Source: Gari tellinella (taxonomy: Eukaryota > Mollusca > Bivalvia > Cardiida > Psammobiidae). Taken from it: 64,000 bases of DNA. Positions 52,281 to 62,642 of the stretch are shown here, in pieces. How positions within the stretch are numbered: position 1 is the first letter of the stretch; each line of letters starts with the position of its first letter. The stretch lies in NCBI GenBank assembly GCA_922989275.2, contig OV277867.1:40972070-41036069 (forward strand), read 5' to 3'. The translations under genes were made by a program, and so were the position numbers. The notes under the pieces were generated by a model. It saw only the letters and a list, made by a program, of their open reading frames with translations, had not been told where the DNA came from and did not search any database.

Positions 52281-52529
52281 TACAGTGGAGAAAACGTTAT
52301 TCTTTCCCAATAAACGCGTTTACGCTAAAACTATTATTTGCAGTGCAAACAGTTTGTATCCAGATCAGACGCCGGGTAGCCCGGCGTCTGATCAGGCTCC
52401 AAACTGTTTGCCACCAAGATAAACATGAATTATCAGAATTATCCAAAAAAATGCACTTTTCTACGGTTTAGTGTTTTGCGTTTGCGTACGTTTGCGTTTA
52501 AACGGGAAAGAATAACGTTTTCTCCACTG
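52281..52529 (+). mobile_element. MITE A, full length
   Basis: TA-CAGTGGAGAAAACG to AACGTTTTCTCCACTG; right flank is GC, not TA. HP1 apex GGGTAGCCC. An extra A2 end (AATAACCTTTTTCTCCACTG-TA) lies at 52560-52582. Confidence 0.9.
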
Positions 52530-52643
52530 GCTTACATTCAGTTTCGTTTGAACATAAACGAATAACCTTTTTCTCCACTGTACACTTGTTATAACGAACT
52601 CATTAATTTTTTACGTTAAAAGCAGCCTACAGCTGAGTGGAAG

Positions 52644-52851
52644 TACAGTAAAACCTCTCTATTACGACCACTAAAACGAAGGCTTAATAATGGTATATAG
52701 GCAGGTGACAGCTTAAAGCAATATGACAGTAAAACAGAAAGCTCCTTACGGAGCTTTCGGTTTTACTGCCACTTTGCTTTAAGCAGTCACCTGTCGTAAA
52801 CACCTAATAATTAACACAATGTAGTGGTCGTAATAGAGAGGTTCTACTGTA
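52644..52851 (-). mobile_element. MITE B, full length, 208 bp
   Basis: TA-CAGTAAAACCTCTCTATTAC to GTAATAGAGAGGTTCTACTG-TA. HP2 apex AGCTCCTTACGGAGCT. Inverted relative to 259. Confidence 0.85.
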
Positions 52852-53480
52852 CAGCGTAAAGTTCTTTTACACGTACCTTAGTTTTACTGTCGACCTACTT
52901 CAAGAAACTACATTGCTTCAAACGCAAATCATGGGCTTTTTTGGACGGACAGCACACACTATTATTTTATTCTAATGTGTACACATTAAAGTTAAACAGT
53001 TCCTAGAACTCACTGGTCTCAAACTTCCGTGTCACTGAAGCCTTGACCCATCAAACGGTAGATTTTTGAAATTCTTGATCAATGACATTTCTGTATGATA
53101 GATTACCGATATATCAATCGATAACTTTTGAAACTCACGTACAAGTTTATAAAGATATTTCAAGGCCCAATTTAGGGATGTGATATACAATATGATTTAC
53201 AATATTGGTTCTATAGCAGGTAGAATAGTGATTAACACATCATGAAAAGACATTGCTAAAACTTATGTAATCGACTAAAACTATTATGAGAACAACTGCT
53301 AAATATTAATATATTTAAGTTTACACTAAATTGCAAAACAAGCGGAAACAAGTAAAGTTATTTTGGAGAACTAGAAATTTACGAGGAATTACAATCATAC
53401 ATTGATTTCTTGCAGAATAAAGACAGCTAAAAATATCACGATTAATTTGGCAGCCAAAGAGTTTACACCTAGTGACTTTC
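52852..53480. other. No gene recognised
   Basis: AT-rich without element termini. Confidence 0.5.
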
Positions 53481-53484
53481 CAAA

Positions 53485-53690
53485 ACAAAAAAATGCTTTT
53501 ATGCTAAAACAGTAGTTGTCATTATAACAAGTTTGGAATCTAATCAGACGCTAGATAACCTGACCTCTGATCAGGCTACAAAATATTGCCACTCAGGTAA
53601 AAGTCAAACATCCGCATTAACCAAAGTGTGTCATTTTCTACATTTTACTGCAATGCGTTTGTGTTTGGTTTCTTTTATAAACGTATCAGT
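53485..53690 (+). mobile_element. MITE A2, decayed
   Basis: AACAAGTTTGGAATCTAATC, CAGACGCTAGATAACC, CTGATCAGGCTACAAAATAT and CTGCAATGCGTTTGTG. Termini lost. Confidence 0.6.
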
Positions 53691-54177
53691 ATATAGATAA
53701 CAGATGGACTCTAATAACAGTATAATCTAGCTAACATCACTATTCTCACCAACGCATTGATAGTGTTAAATGCAGCTAAAAGTAGTGTGAAAGTTAAGTA
53801 AAAAATGTTATATGATCTTGCTTTCAGGTGCAATTTGGCTTAAATACCAATTTTCTTTTTTCGAAAAGATCTTTTAAGTAGGGATATACTCTCTCTATAT
53901 AAAATATTGAGAATTCATTGTTTAGGTCCAGCGTAAGACGTTCTAAGAATTTGTAGTGTTGTACTTCCTTGTTAAGCGGGTATTATCCAATCAAATGTTA
54001 GGCAATTAAGGATGTTGGCCAATGAGAGGCCTGAATACCGTAGTAACTGAACGCTATAATGTTTAATATTTCTTGAAACCGCATCATACTATACCTGCGT
54101 TTCTCATTTCAACAGCATAACCGTTTTTAAGTCCATTATGCATTACAGTCAAATTGTGACCACTGGATAAAGATACT
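53691..54177. other. No gene; HP2-like scrap
   Basis: AAAAGTAGTGTGAAAGTTAAG and CTTGCTTTCAGGTGC at 53776-53828 are a worn HP2. Confidence 0.45.
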
Positions 54178-54427
54178 TACAGTGGAGAATCTGTTATTCT
54201 TTCCCGTTTAAACGCAAACGTACGCAAACGCAAAGCACTAAAACATAGAAAAGTACAACTTTTGGACAATTCTGATAATTCTTGTTTATCTTGGTGGCAA
54301 ACAGTTTGGAGCCTGATCAGACGCCGGGTTACCCGGCGTCTGATCTGGCTCCAAACTGTTTTCACTGCAAATAATGGTTTTAGCGTAAACGCGTTTATTG
54401 GGAAAGAATAACAGATTCTCCACTGTA
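54178..54427 (-). mobile_element. MITE A, full length, 250 bp
   Basis: TA-CAGTGGAGAATCTG to CAGATTCTCCACTG-TA, complete HP1 (ACTGTTTTCAC at one outer arm). Confidence 0.95.
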
Positions 54428-55149
54428 TAAGGCGATATTTTAACCACAATTGACCGCTTAATGAAGAGCAAAGGTCATGCAATGAAGCCTTCTGCATGAC
54501 TTTTGTTCTTCAGAAGTATGCCACCTGTCATGAATATAACAAATGTTTTGTCGTTTTCGTGGTTGCTTAATACAGGATGGACTATTATTATGTTTTCAAA
54601 GAAATCATTATCATAAAATACTATCGACAGTCTTTATCTCGAACACGTTATCAAATCGAACTTGACCATATTTTGAAGTGAAAACATGACTTAGCCACTT
54701 TTTAACTTTGAATAACGTTTTTTTTTTTACTTATGTAACTTACTCTAGCGAGACGAGGTAAAGAAACTAAACAAAAGAAATACGGATACGCTCGGCTTAA
54801 GTGAGTTTAATCGATCTATAGATGTTTGACTGAACGGGAAATACATGTATTCGATATTATGAGTATACAAGGGATAACTTACTTTGGGTGAACGAGAGGG
54901 GTGGTCTCTTAAAGCAGGATGAGAGTAACGCAGAAAGCACCTTATCGTGTGGTTATAGGGTAACGGGATACTACGCACATATTGTCGCTTGCCAATGTAT
55001 AAAACTGGTCATGAAATAGGCTGTCGGATAAGACAAACGATAGCGAACCAGATCTGACTCAACATTGATCTGACTAGTTTCTTAACTGTTGGTCACTTTG
55101 ACATTCTGGCTACAAAGTTAGATTAAACTTAATGTGCCTTTGGTAATTA
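54428..55149. other. No gene; HP2 half-arm
   Basis: GGTGGTCTCTTAAAGCAGGA and GAGTAACGCAGAAAGCACC at 54900-54942. Otherwise unassigned. Confidence 0.45.
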
Positions 55150-57172
55150 AGTTTATTTCATCATATTTCATATTATACAATTTCATCTTACTCAAAATTA
55201 CATAATTCACGTGAGATTAAATCATATTTCAGTGAAGAGAAAGGAAGAGAGTGGTGGATAAGAATGGTGGAAAGGAAGTTAGACTTGTAAAGGATAAAGT
55301 ACCAGCTTAAATGTTGTCTGTATATACTAAAAATTAAATTTTTTTATTGTTGTATATTTTTGTTATAACTTAAAATGATCTCCATTTGATGGTGAGTGTT
55401 TTGAGTTTATCTCTGTGTTTGTGCTATTTGTGTTTCAATATTAATTTAACGTGTCAATGTATATTTGAAATGGTTAAAAGTCGGTATTTCTTGATTATGG
55501 TTTGTTTGGAATGTGTATTGCTTTGCTTTCCTAAGTACATACCTTTTTTGCTTGAATTTACATATTCAGATTGAGACTTATTTTCCTAGTGAAACTGTTA
55601 GTTGATTTATATTCATGCAAAGATTTATGTTCCATGCCAATTAGATAAGTTATTCCAAAAGGTGTTGTACATGGTTGCACTCCTTGATATAAATGTTTAA
55701 TAGTCTCTACCTACACATTACATAAATCGTATACATTTCTTTGCTTGAAATTGTATTTCATCAATGATTTGTTTATAGGGATAATTCTGTTGATAAATCC
55801 AAACTAAAAAAAATCTAATTGTATTGTTAATTAAAGAGGTTAAAAATGTTTTTGTACGCATTTGTCCAATTAATTGTGACATTGCTTAAGTCCTTTCTCC
55901 ATTTTTTATGGTTTTGGTTTATCGTTTTTGAGCATTGTATCTGAATATTGTATAATTATATTTATTTTGTTTGTTTAGCTTTTAGCAGTTATTGTATTAA
56001 AGTTTCGTTTTGTTGTATTGCATCATTTATATTTTCTAGCTTTAATTTGTTACTGAATTGTTTTGTATGCACGCTTAGTAGTTTGTAAAAGAAGATATCA
56101 CTATCAGCTAGGTTGTACAATTATTGTAAGATGCCAAACGTAAAAAGTATTTTGTTGATATATCGCTTACATGTTAAATTCCCTTTTCGAACCATCGTTT
56201 TCTAAATACGGTATTGTTTTGAGTTAATATATTTTCATTGTTCCATAAAATGCTATTGGTTATGGCTGTACTTTTTGTGTCATCATTTATGTGTATCCAT
56301 GCAGAAATCATTTCCTTAAAAATGGATTTTTCAACATATTCTATAATCCTTTTTACCCAACTACATTTTAACGTGTTGGTTAAATGGTTTAGATCTGTCA
56401 TTTTCAGTCCTCCATTCCCTGGATCTTGCTTAATTGTTTGCCGACTTATTTTGTCAGGGTTTCAGCCCAAAATAAAAACAAATATTGCATTTGTTAATGT
56501 TTGTATTGTTTCATTTGAAACGGGAGGAGGGGGAGGGGATTAAAGATACTGACGTATATGAATTGAGGGAGTTCAAAAGTTTTTATTACTGTGATGTTTC
56601 CAAAGAGTTTTAATTTCTAGGGTTTCCAACGGTTTAATATACAATCAAATTCCTCAAGCTTCTTTTTTCAAAAGTCCATGTAAATTGCCTGTGTTTAATG
56701 TATTCAGTATGTCGATTTGAACCTATTCGTAACAAATAGCATTTTTTGTAGAATTTTACCTTAGACCAGAGATGTAGCTGCTATTATCTAGGGTTTTTAT
56801 AACGTTGTAAAAATAGTTTTTTGATCCATCAGTAATAAATGTTGCATCGTCAACAAACATGGCTCTTTTTTAAATCTAGACCTGCTATTATTTGGCCTTT
56901 AATATGTTCATTTCTTTCTATTTCATTCGATAAAAGTTCAATGTATATACTTAATAGATAGGGGAGAGTGTATCATTTTCGTACCCGTCTGTCTGCTGTA
57001 AAAACATCTGGGATGTGTTAATTTTTTACAATTGCATCCTTGGAGTCAGAATAAAACATCTATTTATTTGATGAGCTCATTTCTAAAGTTGAAATGTCTT
57101 AGGCAGTTCAACATAGACTTGTGGTCAAAAGTATCGAATGATTTCTCAATGTCTGCAAAGAACAAGATACGA
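55150..57172 (-). pseudogene. 5'-truncated LINE (Tx1/L1-like), second copy
   Basis: Minus strand: FFADIEKSFD motif A with DHKSMLNCLRHFNFRNELIK (57090-57163), MFVDDATFITDGS (56822-56861; V for A in the active-site box), then LNHLTNTLKCSWVKRIIEY, ILWNNENILTQNNTVFRKRW and FEKGI (56174-56390), and a 3' part matching 9700-10200. Starts just upstream of motif A. Compared with 9590-12900 it keeps the first catalytic Asp and lacks both nested insertions, but frameshifts and stops still prevent a full ORF. Confidence 0.8.
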
Positions 57173-57440
57173 ACATGATTCCACTTACTTAGTAACCATT
57201 TTGTTCATAGGCTATTACCTGATTACATGTAAGGTGGCGCCTGGTGAGGATCCAGGCTGCTGGATGCTTCTTCAATCAGATTGCTTGAAGACAGGCACTA
57301 AGTTTTCGGTAGTTGATAGTACTGTAGCCTAGAAGTTACGTACATTACAATTAGGCATACTATTCCCACCTCCGTTTAATGAAACTAAACCCATTGCAAT
57401 TCAACGTGAAAAAATACGAGTTTTAGAACACTTTGACATA
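57173..57440. other. No gene recognised
   Basis: GGATCCAGGCTGCTGGATGC is a small imperfect repeat; nothing else. Confidence 0.45.
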
Positions 57441-57535
57441 TTATGCCGAGCTATGACTCCAAACTGTTTGCAAATGCATTTGTTGTTTTAGCACAAGTGC
57501 GTAATTAGAAGGAATATCATTTTCTCTACTGTACC
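57441..57535 (-). mobile_element. MITE A2 right-half fragment
   Basis: CCGAGCTATGACTCC, AAACTGTTTGCAAATGC, TTGTTTTAGCACAAG and ATCATTTTCTCTACTG-TA. Confidence 0.65.
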
Positions 57536-57646
57536 ACTTAATTTAAAACGGGCCCATATAAGAAGCTACATGTCTAAGGTTATGGCTGGTAAGGGTTGAG
57601 ACTGTTTTCAGAGATTACTATACTATTTCTCCTGACAAAGTTTAAT

Positions 57647-58011
57647 TACAACGCTCCCTTTCTATAACGACATCTATTGGGAGACAAACAATATGTGTGT
57701 TGTTTGGAGGGAGTCGTTATAGAGAGGGAAATTTGCTTACATTTGCAAACAGCTTGAATTCAGATCAGACGAGGCATACCGCGGCGCCTGATCTGGATCC
57801 AAACTGTTTGTCACTCGTCATAAAAAAAACATTTGTGTCAAAATGTCAATTATGTAACTTTTAGAAAAACAGCAGACGACAATTCTAAGCAGAAGATATT
57901 TCAGCAGTAAAAAGGTCGGACCAAAGTGACTTGCTTTGGGGAACAGTAGCAAGCGTTGTTGTAAGGATGGAGTCGTTATCGGGATGGCCGTTGTAGAGAG
58001 TGAGAACTGTA
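57647..58011 (+). mobile_element. MITE I, full length, 365 bp
   Basis: TA-CAACGCTCCCTTTCTATAAC to GTAGAGAGTGAGAACTG-TA. HP1 CAGCTTGAATTCAGATCAGA / GGCGCCTGATCTGGATCC; tail AACAGCAGACGACAATTC and TAAGCAGAAGATATTTCAGC. Confidence 0.85.
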
Positions 58012-58470
58012 TATCTTTAGCACTCTACTGGCTAACTTGTGATATATTTTGCAAAGAGTTTGGATCTAAATGAGTTGTCGAATATCCACACACTGTCTAA
58101 TCATTTCCATCATTATTTATTTCCATTGTTGAAGACAGTGTAATGCTTACAATTTTCTTAATCTAAAGCAAAGACCCACTTAATGTTACCAAACGTCTGA
58201 TCTGGTTGGCTCTAAATGATGTGGAAATTAAATAATTGTCTACGCACAAACGCCCTTATTGGAGACCAATAGTCTCATCCACTGTTGAGTGTGACTTGTG
58301 TTACACGTATAGAAAATATATCACGAATACCTGATTGTTTTCATCGACTCTATAGAGCAAAAACATTCCAGATTCTAATCAGACATTTTTGTTCCGGTCC
58401 TCCGTATTCTTGAATGACTTACTCCTTGTTTTGACATAATATATCCGGCATGAAATTAAGGAGTACCTGT
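58012..58470. other. No gene; A2 scrap
   Basis: AACGTCTGATCTGGTTGGC and CGCACAAACGCCCTTATTGG at 58190-58262, end CTCATCCACTG at 58275. Confidence 0.5.
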
Positions 58471-58720
58471 TACAGTGGAGAATCTGTTATTCTTTCCCAA
58501 TAAACGCGTTTACGCTAAAACAATTATTTGCAGTGCAAACAGTTTGGAGCCAGATCAGACGCCGGGTAACCCGGCGTCTGATCAGGCTCCAAACTGTTTG
58601 CCACCAAGATAAACATGAAATATCAGAATTGTCCAAAAGTTGTTCTTTTCTACGGTTTAGTGTTTTGCGTTTGCGTACGTTTGCGTTTAAACGGGAAAGA
58701 ATAACAGATTCTCCACTGTA
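58471..58720 (+). mobile_element. MITE A, full length, 250 bp
   Basis: TA-CAGTGGAGAATCTG to CAGATTCTCCACTG-TA, complete HP1. Confidence 0.95.
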
Positions 58721-59222
58721 TCAATCAGTCTTGTATCAATCTACCATTCAATGGAAACCCTTCTGTATTATTTTGATCCTGTCGTTATGTAAGCAGAAAC
58801 GAGATTCACCTTTAAATATATTTTAAGATGTCTAGTACATGTATTTGGTAAATTTAATTGTTAGTTAATTTCTAACTATGTCACATGAATGCTGGTTTTA
58901 CATTTTCTGGCTTTGGTTCTAATATCCACGTCCCTGGAGCCATGTTTCCTTTAAAGAATCAATTTTTTGGAACACCTTTTGAACGACTATCATCTGTTAA
59001 ATTGTGTTTTTATGTCAAATACATCTAAAATGTTGTTGTTGTTTAAGAAAAATGTGCTTGTTTGCCATTGTAACAGGAAAAATCGCTCCACCCACGAAAT
59101 TGTAACCTTTCGTTCACCCTCCCTAGTTATGCTTCTGGTAAATTTGGTAAATATAAGGTCAGTGGATTCAGCGGAGATGACGTTAAAAAATGTTGACAGA
59201 CACCGGGTGGCGTGTGAACACA

Positions 59223-59257
59223 AAAGCTCACCTTGAGCATTCGGCTCAGGTGAGCTT
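59223..59257. repeat. Short hairpin CTCACCTTGAGC / GCTCAGGTGAG
   Basis: AAGCTCACCTTGAGC, loop ATTC, GGCTCAGGTGAGCTT; one bulged T. Sits at the end of an unassigned 58721-59222 stretch in which I recognise no gene. I recall similar hairpins in other bivalve repeats. Confidence 0.7.
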
Positions 59258-59360
59258 AACATTCCAGCAGATTTTAAATGAAATGTATCCCACTTGATCC
59301 CGTTGTCAGTAAAAAGCTTGTTTATCAATAGAATCCTGTAATGAGGAGCGCTGCATTCGA

Positions 59361-59610
59361 TACAGTGGATAATCTGTTATTCTTTCCCGTTTAAACGCAA
59401 ACGTACGCAAACGCAAAGCGCTAAAACGTAGAAAAGAACAACTTTTGGACAATTCTGTTATTTCATGTTTATCTTGGTGGCAAACAGTTTGGAGCCTGAT
59501 CAGACGCCGGGTTACCCGGCGTCTGATCTGGCTCCAAACTGTTTGCACTGCAAATAATAGTTTTAGCGTAAACGCGTTTATTGGGAAGGAATAACGTTTT
59601 CTCCACTGTA
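59361..59610 (-). mobile_element. MITE A, full length, 250 bp
   Basis: TA-CAGTGGATAATCTG to AACGTTTTCTCCACTG-TA: the two ends are of different types. Complete HP1. Confidence 0.95.
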
Positions 59611-59622
59611 CATGTACTCCAT

Positions 59623-59868
59623 TTAACCCTTTCGCTCTCAATGACGCTTGCAAACGCGTTTGAAAACAGTTTTGATCCTGATCAGACGCCGCGTCAGGCG
59701 GCGTCTGATAAGGGCCAAACTGTTTGACACTCGTTGTAAATTTTCTTCAGTATTACTGCCTTATTTTCAACTTTGAATCGATATTGCAGACAACACGATT
59801 GAAGCAGACGACAATGAAACGGTGAAGGGGTAAAAATCTCACAAACAATTTGGCAGTAAAAGGTTTAA
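59623..59868 (+). mobile_element. MITE E, full length, 246 bp
   Basis: TTAACCCTTTCGCTCTCAAT to GGCAGTAAAAGGTTTAA. HP1 apex GCGTCAGGCGGCGTC; tail TTGAAGCAGACGACAATG and GTGAAGGGGTAAAAATC (empty-site comparator for 19979). Confidence 0.9.
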
Positions 59869-59889
59869 ACACATCGTCCACAAAAGTAG

Positions 59890-60165
59890 ACCTGCGTTAC
59901 CAGTGTAGACTCTGATGAGATGGTGATATATTTCTTATAATCTTAATAATGATTCCGAAAATATGTTTCCTTATTCGGAATTTACATTCATTGTTTGCTT
60001 TATTGTAAATGTGTTTTTTCCTTTTTCACTTTCTAAATACATGTATATAATTTCTTGTAAATAAATAGGGTCTATAATATTTTGTCTATGCTATTTTAAT
60101 GAAATGATCTACTGTATGAACAAAAGCTACAGTGTCTTTACATCACCCTTGTAAGATCATCTTTA
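59890..60165. mobile_element. MITE M, decayed
   Basis: CCAGTGTAGACTCTGATGAG and ACAGTGTCTTTACATCACCC correspond to M at 36240 and 36320. Termini lost. Confidence 0.45.
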
Positions 60166-60239
60166 TTGAATTATTTTAGCAAACATATAGGGCGAGTTCT
60201 TTGTAATATCTAGACAAAAAGAGAGAATATTAAAGCTTA

Positions 60240-60489
60240 TACAGTAGAGAAAACGTTATTCTTTCCCAATAAACGCGTTTACGCTAAAACTATTATTTCC
60301 ACTGCAAACAGTTTGGAGCCAGATCAGACGCCGGGTAACCCGGTGTCTGATCAGGCTCCAAACTGTTTGCCACCAAGATAAACATGACATATCAGAATTG
60401 TCCAAAAATTGCACTTTTTTACGTTTTAGTGCTTTGCGTTTGCGTACGTTTGCGTTTAAACGGGAAAGAATAACATTTTCTCCACTGTA
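60240..60489 (+). mobile_element. MITE A, full length, 250 bp
   Basis: TA-CAGTAGAGAAAACG to AACATTTTCTCCACTG-TA, complete HP1 (CCGGTGTCTGATC in the right arm). Confidence 0.95.
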
Positions 60490-60536
60490 TGTTACGTGAT
60501 TTATTTACAGAATGAAATATGTTTTCATAGTCTCAC

Positions 60537-60784
60537 TTAACCCTTTCACTCTCAATGACGCTTTTAAACGCGTTTGCAAACAGTTTTGATCCTGATCAGA
60601 CGCTTCGTCAGGCGGCGTCTGATCAGGATCCAAACTGTTTGACACTCGTATCGATATCTATTAAGTCATACAACCTTAAATCTAACTTTGAAACGTGTCT
60701 TGCAGACAACAATAACGAAGCAGACGACAATAAAGCGGTGAAGGGATAAACGTCTCCCGAATAATTTGACCATTAAAGGTTTAA
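60537..60784 (+). mobile_element. MITE E, full length, 248 bp
   Basis: TTAACCCTTTCACTCTCAAT to CATTAAAGGTTTAA, TTAA both sides. HP1 TTTTGATCCTGATCAGACGC / GGCGTCTGATCAGGATCC; tail ACGAAGCAGACGACAATAAA. Reference copy for E. Confidence 0.9.
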
Positions 60785-60785
60785 C

Positions 60786-60918
60786 TGAACGCAAACGCAG
60801 TGCAATAAAAGAAAGAAAATGGCAGGTTTTTTAAAACTTTAGAAACCTATAATTGTAGTAATCACGGGCTTATTTTGGGAACAATATCTGTGATCTGGAT
60901 ACAAACTGTTTGCTTACA
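60786..60918 (-). mobile_element. MITE A2 fragment
   Basis: TGAACGCAAACGCAGTGC, AAAGAAAATGGCAGG, CTGTGATCTGGATACAAACTG. No termini. The following 200 bp are unassigned. Confidence 0.5.
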
Positions 60919-61129
60919 TTGTATGTTAGTGTCGTCATGCTGTGTCCTGCAGGGGTTAACAACTTAAAAGTAGTTACATGTATATGAACTGCAGTGGAAT
61001 TCATTGAGATATCACATTTATAATGTACAACAATTAAACTGCGTACACCGTTAAAGCCAAATAGGTATAAACCCAATTGACTGCGGCACCTCAAAATATT
61101 CTGCAGCCTATTATCAATATGGCAGCCAT

Positions 61130-61596
61130 TACTCCATAAATACGCATTTTTATGCCTTTAATCTATTCCTTTCTCTACTGAAGGAAAAAGGTTTCAATTT
61201 ATACAGTCATTAATATGTATCATAAAAAATATTTTCTATATATACATGTACGGCAAATGGTAGCTTTACTTTCTACCTGCTGCTACCAATAACCACCTGT
61301 CTTCAACAGGGCTGCCATTTCTCCGGATTTTTCCTAAATCTCCGGATTTTTTCCCAGTACATGGTAGCTTAAAGCAGGCTGAAAGTAAAGCAGAATGCGC
61401 CCTAAGGCGCATTCTGCTTTACTTACAGCCTGCTTTAAGTGGTCGCATGTCAACAAAACAAGAAAAGGGCTATGGGGTAAAGGTACGATTCGAAAAATCG
61501 CACTTGAAAAATGCAAGTTTTGAAATCTTTGGATTTTTATGTCAATTTATGGCAGCCCTGCTTCAAAACTAGAAACAAGCAATGAAATAATGGGTT
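61130..61596 (+). mobile_element. MITE J with a nested 254-bp element
   Basis: CATAAATACGCATTTTTATG, AATTTATACAGTCATTAATA, TGTATCATAAAAAATATTTTC and CCACCTGTCTTCAA on the left, AACTAGAAACAAGC and AATGGGTTAC on the right. Its own HP2 is ruined. Confidence 0.75.
61307..61560 (+). mobile_element. CAGGGCTGCCAT-ended element with 6-bp target duplication
   Basis: CAGGGCTGCCAT at the left and ATGGCAGCCCTG at the right, flanked by CTTCAA on both sides (61301-61306, 61561-61566). 254 bp. CTCCGGATTTTT is repeated near the left end. Inside it lies a well-preserved HP2 hairpin plus J right-end sequence. CAGGG ends recall hAT elements, but hAT duplications are usually 8 bp, so class is open. Confidence 0.8.
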
Positions 61597-61601
61597 ACAT
61601 A

Positions 61602-61797
61602 TAACTCTTTCACTGCTAAATTGTTCTCTGCTGAATACTGTCGTTTGCAAATTTTATGCTTAATTCATTTTTTTTAAATTTGGCTCAAGAAATATTAATA
61701 TGACACTTTGGATCCTTATCATACACCGCGTAAGGTGATCAGAATCCAAACTGTTTGCAATTAAAGAGGATAACGACATTGGCAGTGAACGGGCTAA
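61602..61797 (-). mobile_element. MITE G, inverted
   Basis: ATAACTCTTTCACTGCTAAA, CTGTCGTTTGCAAATTTTAT (reverse tail), GGATCCTTATCATACACC / AAGGTGATCAGAATCC, AAACTGTTTGCAATT and TTGGCAGTGAACGGGCT. Confidence 0.65.
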
Positions 61798-61842
61798 AGC
61801 AGGATTAAAGACGTGTTGTATGATCCTTATTTTTTAACTGTA

Positions 61843-62076
61843 TTAACCCATTTGCACCCTGTGGATTTTTCCATGCTTATAAATTAGTCCGTTTTTGTTT
61901 TTTGTTTTTATCTAAAGGTTGCCTGGTCTTAACTTGTATTTTCAGTTTGGTTTATTTTGACACTTCTATCAGAAAACTGTTGACTCTGATCAGACGACGC
62001 ATAATGCGGCATCTGATCAGAGTCTATACCGTTTGTGTATGGCCCGTATATGGGATCAAGGGCACAAACGGGTTAA
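61843..62076 (+). mobile_element. MITE F, full length, 234 bp
   Basis: TTAACCCATTTGCACCCTGT to GGGCACAAACGGGTTAA. Hairpin TGACTCTGATCAGACGACGC / GGCATCTGATCAGAGTCTA. Reference copy for F. Confidence 0.85.
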
Positions 62077-62197
62077 ACAATACTCTGTTTTGTAGAGAGC
62101 ATCGTGTTTCTATCGAGGCATCGCAATACACAAGGTTCTCTGTATGAGATTATTGCGAACAAAATCCGACATTGTACTATTACATATGCAAAGAACA

Positions 62198-62443
62198 TAC
62201 AGTGGAGAATCTGTTATTCTTTCCCGTTTAAACGCAAACGTATACGCAAAACACTAAAACGTAGAAAAGAACAACTTTTGGACAATTCTGATAATTCTTG
62301 TTTATCTTGGTGGCAAACAGTTTGGAGCCTGATCAGACGCCGGGTTACCCGGCATCTGATCTGGCTCCAAACTGTTTGCACTGCAAATAATGGTTTTAGC
62401 GTAAACGCGTTTATTGGGAAAGAATAACACATTATCCACTGTA
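62198..62443 (-). mobile_element. MITE A, full length, 246 bp
   Basis: TA-CAGTGGAGAATCTG to AACACATTATCCACTG-TA. Four bases short in GCAAACGTATACGCAAAAC; HP1 complete (one CGGCATCTG mismatch). Confidence 0.95.
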
Positions 62444-62642
62444 TGTACTCTTAAAGTTCATTAATCACAAAAATTAATATCAACATTATAGCTTTTTAAC
62501 ATTCTCATTTTACGATGGATGCACACCATTAAGGTCTCAACATACTTTTAACGATTCAAACATTAAAGAATTATAAGCCGGGATTTGATGTATATTTATC
62601 GAATTAAACAAGCGCAAAGCAGTTTAAATCTTTATATATCAA

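Noticed and set aside
1150..62400. Rho-independent terminators
   Set aside because: The GC-rich hairpins lack a following T-run and the organism is a eukaryote; they are the cores of transposable elements.
5045..62443. Recurring 60-125-codon open frames with similar protein sequence in many places and on both strands
   Set aside because: They all lie in copies of MITE A. The frames recur because the copies are similar and the element is palindromic; mirrored frames appear on the opposite strand and there is no stable start or known domain.
1034..62443. HP1 as a pre-microRNA
   Set aside because: A ~70-nt near-perfect hairpin could be processed, but perfect pairing, high copy number and location in MITEs argue for an element core; there is no expression evidence to call a miRNA.
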